Source: UBA685 sp049890115 | GTDB lineage: Bacteria > Pseudomonadota > Alphaproteobacteria > Puniceispirillales > Puniceispirillaceae | Length of the DNA stretch: 64,000 nucleotides | Assembly (NCBI GenBank): GCA_049890115.1 | Contig: JBMHCC010000013.1 | Span: 1 to 64,000 of the forward strand | Reading direction: 5' to 3' | Position numbers and translations under genes: made by a program | Shown here: positions 23,434 through 30,773 of the stretch, in pieces | Numbering within the stretch: the first letter of the stretch is position 1 | How the letters are laid out: every line of letters begins with the position of its first letter | The notes under the pieces: model-generated | Databases searched by the model: none | Told to the model about the DNA's origin: nothing | What the model saw: only the letters and a program-made list of their open reading frames with translations

Positions 23434-25860
23434 ATGCAAGATCAGGCTCGAGTGGTCGTTATTGGTGGCGGTGTTGTTGGCGCTTCTGTTTTATATCACC
23501 TCACAAAATTAGGCTGGACAGATGTTTTGCTGTTGGAACGATCAGAATTAACCTCAGGTTCCACCTGGCATGCTGCTGGCGGTATGCATACGATTAATGG
23601 TGACCCAAATGTTGCCAAATTACAGCAATACACCATTGAACTTTATCGTGAAATTGAAGAGGCCTCTGGGCAAGATATTGGCTTGCATATGACAGGTGGC
23701 ATCATGCTGGCAGCTACAAAGGAGCGTTTTGACTGGCTGAAGGCCATTTATGCTAAGGGAAAATACCTTGGCATGGATGAGCTGGAAATCATCACGCCCC
23801 AAGAAGCAGCAGAGTTAATGCCGCTTATTGATGCCAATCAATTTGAAGGCGCGTTATATGATCCTATTGAGGGGCATTGTGATCCCTATGGTGTCACTCA
23901 TGCCTATGCCAAAGCAGCTCGCAAAAATGGTGCTGCTATCGAAATTCACACCAAAGTCGAAGATTTAACACAAAATGTTGATGGCACATGGTTGGTTCAT
24001 ACTGACAAGGGTATTATCAAGGCTGAGCATGTGGTAAACGCTGCTGGCTTATGGGCAAGAGAACTTGGCAGAATGGTTGGGCTTGAGCTGCCAGTTCTGG
24101 CAATGGAACATATGTATCTGCTAACCGAAGATATGCCAGAAGTTGCAGCCTTTAATCAGCAATCAGGTAAAGAAATGCTTCATGCTGTCGATTTTGACGG
24201 TGAAATTTACTTGCGCCAAGAGCGTGGCGGCATGTTGATGGGCACCTATGAAAAGGCCTGTCGTCCTTGGTCTGAAAAAACAACACCTTGGGATTTTGGT
24301 CATGAATTGCTAGAGCCAGATATTGACAGAATTGCACCATCTCTTGAGGTTGGTTTTGAGCATTTCCCAGCCTTTCAAAATGCTGGCATCAGGCAGATTA
24401 TTAATGGTCCTTTTACATTCTCGCCAGATGGTAACCCACTTGTGGGACCTGTACGCGGGCTAACAAATTATTGGTCTGCCTGTGCTGTTATGGCTGGTTT
24501 TTCGCAAGGTGGCGGTGTTGGCTTGGCATTGGCAAGCTGGATTGTGAATGGCGATCCAGGGTTTGATGTGTGGGCAATGGATGTGGCACGATTTGGCGAT
24601 TATGCAACACCTGCTTATACAAATGCCAGAGTGCGTGAAAATTACTCACGCCGCTTTTCAATTCGTTTCCCGAATGAAGAGCTAGAGGCAGCACGACCAC
24701 TTCTGACAACACCGATTTATCAAAGCTTGGCAGACAAAGGTGCGCAATTTGGCGCATCATACGGGCTTGAAACACCCTTGTGGTTTGCCCCAGATGGTGT
24801 TCAGGATAAATTTAGCTGGTATCGTTCCACAGATTTTGATCATGTGGGCAATGAGGCAAAAGCTGTTCGTGCATCTGTTGGGTTGTCTGAAATTTCCAAT
24901 TTTGCCAAATATCATGTTACAGGTACAGATGCGAAATCCTATCTAGACCGTGTACTTGCCTGTAAAATGCCAAATGAAGGCCGCATGACATTAGCGCCAA
25001 TGCTAAAAGAAGATGGTCGTGTGATTGGTGATTTTTCTTTGGCATGCCTGTCAGATGATGAGTATTTTATTGTCGGTTCAGGCATTGCAGAAGCCTATCA
25101 TATGAGATGGTTTGAAAGCCAAATTGAAGCAGATGAAGATGTCTTTATTGAGGCTCTTGGCTTATCTCTAACAGGTCTCACCATTGCAGGGCCAAAAGCA
25201 CGTGATGTGTTATCGCGCTTAACAGATGAAGATGTTAGCCATGATAATTTCAAATTTATGGCTATCAAAGAGATTATGCTTGGCATGGTGCCTGCCATTG
25301 TGGGGCGTGTCAGCTATACAGGTGATTTGGGCTATGAAATTTGGGTCAAGCCTGAATATCAGCTACGTCTTTTCGAAGATATCATGGCAAAAGGTGCTGA
25401 TTTTGATATCAGCCTATTTGGCAGCCGTGCTTTGAATGCATTGCGGCTAGAGAAAAATTATGGCAGTTGGGGCCGTGAATTTCGTCCCATCTACACACCT
25501 TCTGAATGCGGCCTTGATAAATTCATTGCGTTTGATAAAGACGCTGATTTCATCGGCAAACAAGCAGCTTCACAGGCCATCGGTCAAGAGCGCTATCAGC
25601 TTGTGTCATTTGTGGTAGAGGCTGAAGATGCGGATGTTATTGGTGATGAGCCTATCAGCTATCAAGATGAGGTGGTTGGATGGGTCACATCTGGCGGTTT
25701 TGCCCATCATAGCGGGCTTTCAATGGCGCAAGGCTATGTACGTGCTGACCTAGCAGATAAGATAGAGGGCTGGTCAGTTGAATTGCTCGCGAAAAAGCTA
25801 GATGCAAAATTGCAGCCGCAGCCCTTATTTGATGCCAATTTTAGCAGAATGCGCAGCTAG
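23434..25860 (+). CDS. Dimethylglycine/sarcosine dehydrogenase-like FAD-GcvT fusion
   Basis: An 808-residue two-domain flavoenzyme. Residues 5-400 are a DAO-type FAD domain with VVVIGGGVVGASVLYHL near 7-23, E35 and the S-T-W-H-A-A-G motif whose histidine (H46) corresponds to the covalently flavinylated residue in mammalian DMGDH and SARDH. A FAO-M linker follows near 400-460, then GcvT folate-binding domains (about 460-800) with Y-T-G-D-L-G-Y-E-I-W-V near 628-638 and a final L-x-P-Q-P-L-F-D. Such enzymes oxidatively remove N-methyl groups and charge tetrahydrofolate. Dimethylglycine is the most likely substrate given the MttB-like gene upstream and soxBDAG nearby, but other N-methyl compounds cannot be excluded. 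Confidence 0.87.
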   Translation: MQDQARVVVIGGGVVGASVLYHLTKLGWTDVLLLERSELTSGSTWHAAGGMHTINGDPNVAKLQQYTIELYREIEEASGQDIGLHMTGGIMLAATKERFDWLKAIYAKGKYLGMDELEIITPQEAAELMPLIDANQFEGALYDPIEGHCDPYGVTHAYAKAARKNGAAIEIHTKVEDLTQNVDGTWLVHTDKGIIKAEHVVNAAGLWARELGRMVGLELPVLAMEHMYLLTEDMPEVAAFNQQSGKEMLHAVDFDGEIYLRQERGGMLMGTYEKACRPWSEKTTPWDFGHELLEPDIDRIAPSLEVGFEHFPAFQNAGIRQIINGPFTFSPDGNPLVGPVRGLTNYWSACAVMAGFSQGGGVGLALASWIVNGDPGFDVWAMDVARFGDYATPAYTNARVRENYSRRFSIRFPNEELEAARPLLTTPIYQSLADKGAQFGASYGLETPLWFAPDGVQDKFSWYRSTDFDHVGNEAKAVRASVGLSEISNFAKYHVTGTDAKSYLDRVLACKMPNEGRMTLAPMLKEDGRVIGDFSLACLSDDEYFIVGSGIAEAYHMRWFESQIEADEDVFIEALGLSLTGLTIAGPKARDVLSRLTDEDVSHDNFKFMAIKEIMLGMVPAIVGRVSYTGDLGYEIWVKPEYQLRLFEDIMAKGADFDISLFGSRALNALRLEKNYGSWGREFRPIYTPSECGLDKFIAFDKDADFIGKQAASQAIGQERYQLVSFVVEAEDADVIGDEPISYQDEVVGWVTSGGFAHHSGLSMAQGYVRADLADKIEGWSVELLAKKLDAKLQPQPLFDANFSRMRS

Positions 25861-25870
25861 GCTAGCACCA

Positions 25871-26857
25871 TCAGATAGCATCTGGCATAGCAAGAGCTTT
25901 GGTAAATAACGCCTCATCAGCATTGCCGCCAGATGCGACAACAACAACATCTTGGCCTGTCACATCCTGCTGAAGATTATCAGCAAGAGACAGGCCAGCT
26001 GCTAGTGCAACCGCGCCGCCAGGTTCAACCACAAGCTTGAAATAACGCCAAGCTGTTTGCATGGCACGTAACACATCATCATCAGATGCTGCAAAACCAG
26101 CTGTTAGATGAGTTTGCATAATGGGGAATGTAATATCGCCAGGGGTAGGGGTGACAATGGCATCACATATCGAACGCGCATCAGGATCATTGATGATTTT
26201 TTTGCCAGCCTGTAATGATTTGGCGATATCATCAAAATCAGCAGGCTCAGCTGAATAAATCTTAGTGTCTTCAAAATGCTGATGAAAAGCGATTGACAGC
26301 CCTGAGATTAGGCCGCCGCCGCCAGCACAACAAATCAGATGGTTTGGGCGTATATCTTGCGCATTACATTGCTCTGTTAATTCAATGCCAATCGTTCCTT
26401 GGCCAGCTATCACAGCTTCATCATCATAAGGCTTGATCAAAATGGCTTGTTTTTCTGTTGCTAATGTTTCACCAATTTTTTCACGGCTTTCTTTATAGCG
26501 GTCATATAAAACAACCTCAGCACCATATCCTCTTGTGGCATCTATTTTAGCTTGTGGGGCATCTTGCGGCATGATGATGGTGGCATGACGACCTGTTAGC
26601 CGCGCAACAAGGGCTATGGCCTGTGCATGATTGCCACTGGAAAAGGCGATAACAGAACGCTCTGTATCAGCCAAGCTGAGTATGGCATTACAAGCACCTC
26701 TGAATTTGAAAGCACCTGTTCTTTGTAATGGTTCTGCTTTGATGAATAGCCGATAGCCCAAAATGTCATTCAGCCTGTCAGATGTCAGCAATGGTGTTTT
26801 GATAACCATATGCTTAATTCTGGCATAGGCAGCTTCAATATCCTGATAATGTGGCAA
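25871..26857 (-). CDS. PLP-dependent threonine/serine dehydratase-like enzyme
   Basis: A 328-residue fold-type II PLP enzyme. The TTG at 26857 is chosen as start because an AGGAG site lies six bases before it; the longer frame from 26899 has no ribosome site. K-F-R-G-A with the Schiff-base lysine is near residue 49 (T-G-A-F-K-F-R-G-A), S-S-G-N-H-A-Q-A near 71-78, and the glycine phosphate loop C-A-G-G-G-G-L near 178-184. No C-terminal ACT regulatory domain is present, so this is the short catabolic type: threonine dehydratase, serine dehydratase, serine racemase or hydroxyaspartate dehydratase. Sequence alone does not decide among them. It ends ten bases from the DMGDH-like stop in convergent orientation and is divergent from dapA. 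Confidence 0.85.
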   Translation of the reverse strand: MPHYQDIEAAYARIKHMVIKTPLLTSDRLNDILGYRLFIKAEPLQRTGAFKFRGACNAILSLADTERSVIAFSSGNHAQAIALVARLTGRHATIIMPQDAPQAKIDATRGYGAEVVLYDRYKESREKIGETLATEKQAILIKPYDDEAVIAGQGTIGIELTEQCNAQDIRPNHLICCAGGGGLISGLSIAFHQHFEDTKIYSAEPADFDDIAKSLQAGKKIINDPDARSICDAIVTPTPGDITFPIMQTHLTAGFAASDDDVLRAMQTAWRYFKLVVEPGGAVALAAGLSLADNLQQDVTGQDVVVVASGGNADEALFTKALAMPDAI

Positions 26858-26921
26858 GATAGGCTCCTTATAATAAACCAGATTGCGTGGCAAAAACATG
26901 ATAGATGACTTGTTTTGTAAC

Positions 26922-26927
26922 TATAAT
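26922..26927 (+). promoter_or_regulatory. dapA: Possible -10 element for dapA
   Basis: A perfect TATAAT lies 47 bases upstream of the dapA ATG in the 117-base divergent region. No convincing -35 hexamer sits at the right distance, so this is weak. Confidence 0.3.
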
Positions 26928-26974
26928 CCCTCTATTTTGGTGGCTCAATGAATTATTGATAAGGTCTTAGTCTT

Positions 26975-27874
26975 ATGTCTGCTTTATATCCGAATGTTGC
27001 CTTTTCTGGTGCCTATACAGCTCTTATCACGCCATTTGCGAATGGCGGTGTTGATAAAGATGCCTATGTAAAGCTGATTGAATGGCAGATTGCACAAGGC
27101 ATACATGGTCTTGTGCCAGCTGGTACAACAGGTGAATCACCAACGCTAAGCCATGAAGAGCATGATCTGATTGTCGAATTATGTGTCAAAACAGCTGCTG
27201 GCAGAGTGCCTGTGATTGCAGGTGCAGGCTCTAATAATACAGCTGAGGCTGTGCGCTTATCACAACATGCTGAAGCAGTTGGTGCAGATGCTGTGTTGAT
27301 TGTCTCGCCTTATTATAACAAGCCGACACAAGATGGGCTTTATGCGCATTTCAGCACGATTGCCAAGGCAATTTCCATTCCTGTGATTATCTATGATATT
27401 CCTGGCAGGTCGATTGTGCGTGTGAATGATGATACGATGGCACGGCTTGCTGAAATTCCCAATATTGTCGGCGTCAAAGATGCCATAGGTGACGCAGCAC
27501 GCCCAACAAGATTATGGAATATGATTGGTGATAATTTTGCACAATTATCAGGTGATGATGCCACATCTTTGCCCTATCTGACAGGTGGTGGGCATGGCTG
27601 TATCTCAGTTGTTAGCAATATTGCACCAGCTGCTATGGCGCAGATGCAAGATGCTTTTGCCAAAGGCAATGTCAAAGAGGCAATGGCGATTAATAAAAAG
27701 CTGATGGCCTTGCATGATGGTTTATTTTGTGAGGCTAGCCCTGGACCTGTGAAATATGCCGCATCTTTGCTTGGTATTTGTTCAGCAGATGCCAGAATGC
27801 CTATTGTTGAAATCTCAGATGCATCAAAGAAAATCGTCGAAGATGCGCTTGAAACAGCTGGCTTGACATCTTAG
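26975..27874 (+). CDS. dapA: 4-hydroxy-tetrahydrodipicolinate synthase
   Basis: A 299-residue DHDPS. It condenses pyruvate with aspartate semialdehyde in lysine and meso-diaminopimelate synthesis. The class signatures are G-T-T-G-E-S-P-T-L near 50-58, S-P-Y-Y-N-K-P-T-Q-D-G near 111-121 with the catalytic tyrosine, I-Y-D-I-P-G-R near 139-145 and I-V-G-V-K-D-A near 164-170 with the Schiff-base lysine. The length is typical. It is followed 24 bases later by smpB, a conserved alphaproteobacterial pairing that supports true dapA over a related aldolase. Confidence 0.94.
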   Translation: MSALYPNVAFSGAYTALITPFANGGVDKDAYVKLIEWQIAQGIHGLVPAGTTGESPTLSHEEHDLIVELCVKTAAGRVPVIAGAGSNNTAEAVRLSQHAEAVGADAVLIVSPYYNKPTQDGLYAHFSTIAKAISIPVIIYDIPGRSIVRVNDDTMARLAEIPNIVGVKDAIGDAARPTRLWNMIGDNFAQLSGDDATSLPYLTGGGHGCISVVSNIAPAAMAQMQDAFAKGNVKEAMAINKKLMALHDGLFCEASPGPVKYAASLLGICSADARMPIVEISDASKKIVEDALETAGLTS

Positions 27875-27898
27875 CGCATCATCACACAGGAGCGCCTT

Positions 27899-28366
27899 TT
27901 GGCTGGGTCTCATATCACAACAGGCAGAATTGCTGAAAATCGCCGTGCGCGCTTTGATTATGAAATCACTGACACAATCGAAGCAGGGATTGTTTTAACC
28001 GGCAGTGAGGTAAAATCTTTGCGCACAGGCAGAGGTACATCTATTGCTGAAAGCTATGCTGGTGAAGAAAGAGGGGAGCTTGCATTAATCAATGCCAATA
28101 TCCCTGTCTATTTACAAGCGCGTGATAATCATGAACCAAAGCGTATCAGGCGCCTTTTGGTATCTCGTAAAGAAAAAAACAGACTACTTGGCGCGATTAA
28201 ACGCGATGGTATTACGCTTGTGCCAATGGCACTTTATTTTAATGATAGAGGCAAAGCGAAAATTCAAATAGGTATCGCTAAAGGGCGCAAGAAACATGAT
28301 AAGAGGGAGGTTGTGAAACAACGTGATTGGTCACGCCAGAAACAACGTCTTTTACGCTCATCATAA
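27899..28366 (+). CDS. smpB: tmRNA-binding protein SmpB
   Basis: A 155-residue SmpB, which escorts tmRNA to stalled ribosomes. The start is a TTG preceded by AGGAG at eight bases' distance. Signature segments include N-R-R-A-R-F-D-Y near 14-21, L-T-G-S-E-V-K-S-L-R near 36-45 with G-R-G-T-S-I-A-E-S-Y after it, and the basic C-terminal tail K-G-R-K-K-H-D-K-R near 131-139 that inserts in the mRNA channel. It is convergent with the UDG gene, the stops lying four bases apart; no terminator hairpin separates them. Confidence 0.95.
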   Translation: MAGSHITTGRIAENRRARFDYEITDTIEAGIVLTGSEVKSLRTGRGTSIAESYAGEERGELALINANIPVYLQARDNHEPKRIRRLLVSRKEKNRLLGAIKRDGITLVPMALYFNDRGKAKIQIGIAKGRKKHDKREVVKQRDWSRQKQRLLRSS

Positions 28367-28369
28367 ATC

Positions 28370-29008
28370 TTAAATTAATTCCTTAACTTGTTGAATTATA
28401 TCATCAAACATTTCTTCTGTAAGGCGGTTTGTTTGCACATTATAGCGTGAACAATGATAGCTATCTATCATGATGATATCAGCTGTCATCTGATGCTGTG
28501 CGCCATGCGAAAATGGAAAATCTGCTTGTTTGCCATGAAAGGTTTTAACCATCGCCTGATGCGCTATCCGGCCCAAGGCTAGGATCACTTTTAGTCCTGT
28601 CAACGCTTTGATTTCATCAAGCAGATAGCTATCACGGCACATATTTACTTCATCGGCTGTTGGTTTATTTTGCGGCGGCACACATTTCACCGCATTAGTG
28701 ATGCGCACATTATGTAATCTTAGGCCATCTTCTTTATGTTTTTGGTAATCACCTGATGCCAGATTATGACGTAATAACGCATCATAAAGTGTGTTACCGG
28801 CAAAATCCCCAGTAAAGGGGCGACCTGTTGCATTTGCCCCACGTAAGCCAGGTGCCAGCCCAACAATCAAACATGCGGCATCACGGCTACCAAAAGACGG
28901 GACAGCCCCGTTATACCAATCAGGATGCGCCTTTTTGTGATCAGAAATAAACTGATAGAGGCGCGGGCATTTCTGGCAATCTTTTGGCGCGATATAGTCA
29001 AGTGTCAT
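28370..29008 (-). CDS. Family 5 uracil-DNA glycosylase
   Basis: A 212-residue iron-sulfur uracil-DNA glycosylase of the UDGb (family 5) type, removing uracil and other deaminated bases from DNA. Four cysteines are placed for a [4Fe-4S] cluster: C11 and C14 near the N-terminus, one in N-A-V-K-C near 112 and one in S-Y-H-C-S near 187. Motif 1 reads G-L-A-P-G-L-R-G-A-N near 50-59, followed by G-R-P-F-T-G-D-F-A-G near 62-71. The second motif S-Y-H-C-S-R-Y-N contains the usual histidine. It overlaps the upstream NYN gene by four bases, so the two are co-translated. Confidence 0.9.
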   Translation of the reverse strand: MTLDYIAPKDCQKCPRLYQFISDHKKAHPDWYNGAVPSFGSRDAACLIVGLAPGLRGANATGRPFTGDFAGNTLYDALLRHNLASGDYQKHKEDGLRLHNVRITNAVKCVPPQNKPTADEVNMCRDSYLLDEIKALTGLKVILALGRIAHQAMVKTFHGKQADFPFSHGAQHQMTADIIMIDSYHCSRYNVQTNRLTEEMFDDIIQQVKELI

Positions 29009-29535
29009 GAATGTGTGGCAGTTCTGGTTATGGTTGATGCAATATCTTCTAATTCAATGAAATGGTCAGCCTTACGACGCAACGCATCTGCAACCATGAC
29101 AGGATGGGTGCGCATAGATGATACAACTGTCACTTTCACACCAAGATCTTGAACCTCTTGTAATAGCCGACAGAAATCGCCATCACCTGAGAATAAATAG
29201 GCATGTTCGATATGCGGCGCCAATTTCAGCATATCAAGTGCCAATTCCATATCCATATTGCCTTTGATGCGTTTTTTACCTGTCGCAGGATCCATAAATT
29301 CGCGTGTTTGTTTTGAAACGACCTGATAGCCATTATAATCAAGAAAATCGATCAATTTGCGGATAGGAGATGGCTCATTCGGATCAGGCAAAGCTGTATA
29401 ATAATAAGCTCTTACCATATCGCCTTTATCGTCAAAATAACTAAGCAATTTTAAGTAATCGATGTCCAAATCAAGTAATTTGGTTGTGGCGAAAAAATTA
29501 GAACCATCAATAAATAAAGCAGAGCGTTCTTTCAT
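29005..29535 (-). CDS. NYN domain (LabA/DUF88) putative RNase
   Basis: A 176-residue NYN-domain protein, a PIN-like nuclease fold of the LabA/DUF88 family. Acidic metal-binding residues are visible in L-F-I-D-G-S-N-F near 7-14, N-M-D-M-E-L-A-L-D near 92-100 and F-S-G-D-G-D-F near 114-120. Some family members cleave RNA, but no target is known for this branch. It overlaps the downstream UDG gene by four bases and is divergent from folK, a common alphaproteobacterial position. Confidence 0.85.
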   Translation of the reverse strand: MKERSALFIDGSNFFATTKLLDLDIDYLKLLSYFDDKGDMVRAYYYTALPDPNEPSPIRKLIDFLDYNGYQVVSKQTREFMDPATGKKRIKGNMDMELALDMLKLAPHIEHAYLFSGDGDFCRLLQEVQDLGVKVTVVSSMRTHPVMVADALRRKADHFIELEDIASTITRTATHS

Positions 29536-29654
29536 TTTTAAAATTCCCTTAAATAATAGTGATTTGTACGAAATAACTTTTGTTGTAATAGTCTGATTAT
29601 TAGGGAATAAATAGGTGCTGTCTAGCTACCAAATGTTGGTGGTTTCATTTTCAC

Positions 29655-30170
29655 ATGGCTAAGGGGTCGATGATGCATAATGCACTTATTGCGATTGGCG
29701 GGAATTTGGTTGCTGATGGCTTTGCCACAATCGAAGATGTCTTATCAGCAGCGATTTCTGATCTGGCACAATGTGACCTTAAAATCATCGCGCAATCTGG
29801 CTGGTTTGAAACAGCACCTGTGCCAATTTCTGATCAGCCTTGGTTTGTGAATGGTGTGTTGCAGGTTGAAACAAAACTTAGCGCCATTGCGTTATTACAC
29901 GAATTACATCGCATTGAGGCTGAGTTTGGCAGGATAAGGTCAGTGCGAAATGAGGCACGTATCCTAGACCTCGATTTGATTGATTTTGACGCCAAAATTG
30001 AAGATAGCGAGGCCATCACAATCCCGCATCCGCGCATGCATCACCGTGCCTTTGTGTTGTTGCCACTTAGCGATATTGCACCTGATTGGCAGCATCCTAT
30101 ATATAATAAATCGCTATCACAGCTAATATCTGAGATGCCAGAAGGGCAGGAAATCAGGCGTAAATCATAA
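29655..30170 (+). CDS. folK: 2-amino-4-hydroxy-6-hydroxymethyldihydropteridine pyrophosphokinase
   Basis: A 171-residue HPPK, transferring pyrophosphate from ATP to the pterin alcohol in folate synthesis. Start at 29655 or at the internal ATGs 29670/29673. Motifs include A-I-G-G-N-L near 12-17, the S-x-W-F-E-T-A-P-V segment near 45-53, the signature R-I-L-D-L-D-L-I-D-F-D near 97-107 with catalytic aspartates, and I-P-H-P-R-M-H-x-R-A-F-V-L near 117-129. It starts the conserved folK-rpoZ-rel block and is followed by a weak terminator-like hairpin. Confidence 0.93.
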   Translation: MAKGSMMHNALIAIGGNLVADGFATIEDVLSAAISDLAQCDLKIIAQSGWFETAPVPISDQPWFVNGVLQVETKLSAIALLHELHRIEAEFGRIRSVRNEARILDLDLIDFDAKIEDSEAITIPHPRMHHRAFVLLPLSDIAPDWQHPIYNKSLSQLISEMPEGQEIRRKS

Positions 30171-30174
30171 TTCT

Positions 30175-30196
30175 CTTGCCTATTTTGGTAAGTTTT
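30175..30196 (+). terminator. Weak terminator after folK
   Basis: A 6-bp stem (CTTGCC with GGTAAG, one wobble) has a 6-base loop and is followed by TTTT, five bases after the folK stop. The stem is short, so termination may be partial. Confidence 0.4.
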
Positions 30197-30220
30197 GCTA
30201 GAGAGATGAGCCTTGCCAGA

Positions 30221-30241
30221 TGGTCGCTTTATCGCAGACCA
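30221..30241. promoter_or_regulatory. Hairpin upstream of rpoZ
   Basis: TGGTC-GC (30221-30227) pairs with GC-a-GACCA (30234-30241, one bulge) around a six-base loop, about 47 bases before the rpoZ ATG. No T-run follows. It may be part of the rpoZ leader, but the evidence is thin. Confidence 0.25.
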
Positions 30242-30287
30242 TATTAGAGCATGACCACAAGCATATCTGTTTCATAGGAGCTGTTAC

Positions 30288-30704
30288 ATGGCACGCGTTA
30301 CCGTTGAAGATTGTATTGAAAAAATTCCTAATCGCTTTGATTTGGTGTTAACAGCCGCTCAGCGTGCGCGTTCAATTCAAAAAGGTGAATTGCTAACCAT
30401 CGACCGTGATAATGACAAAAACCCTGTCGTAGCGTTACGTGAAATCGCAGCTGAAACCGTTGAACCTGATCGTCTGAAAGATTCGATTGTCAAAGGCATG
30501 CAGCGCCTGAACCAGAATGAAGAGCGCGTTATTGATGATGATGCCACTGAAATGGCAAAAATTGACCTAGAAGAAATGGTCGGTGCCACATCAGATGCGG
30601 CATTTGATGATGCTGGCATGCAGGTTGGGTCATTCGAACAGGCATCAGATGAGCCATCAGGCTTTGAAGATGTTGACCTTGTCACGCTAGAAGGTGATGA
30701 TTAA
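30288..30704 (+). CDS. rpoZ: RNA polymerase omega subunit
   Basis: A 138-residue omega subunit, which helps assemble the beta-prime subunit and mediates ppGpp effects in many bacteria. The N-terminal 60 residues carry the family pattern A-R-V-T-V-E-D-C-I-E-K-I-P-N-R-F-D-L-V near 2-20 and A-Q-R-A-R-S-I near 25-31. The C-terminal 70 residues form an acidic, low-complexity extension, common in alphaproteobacteria. A GGAG ribosome site precedes the ATG. It sits directly before the ppGpp synthetase/hydrolase gene, as usual for this class. Confidence 0.95.
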   Translation: MARVTVEDCIEKIPNRFDLVLTAAQRARSIQKGELLTIDRDNDKNPVVALREIAAETVEPDRLKDSIVKGMQRLNQNEERVIDDDATEMAKIDLEEMVGATSDAAFDDAGMQVGSFEQASDEPSGFEDVDLVTLEGDD

Positions 30705-30773
30705 TCCTGAAATCGCATAAAGGGCAAGGTCACGGCTTTGCTGCTAAGTTGAGAACAGGAAACCTTACTACAA

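Noticed and set aside
26858..26899. Longer N-terminus for the PLP-dependent dehydratase
   Set aside because: The upstream start lacks a ribosome site, whereas the TTG at 26857 has AGGAG six bases before it and gives a normal family N-terminus.
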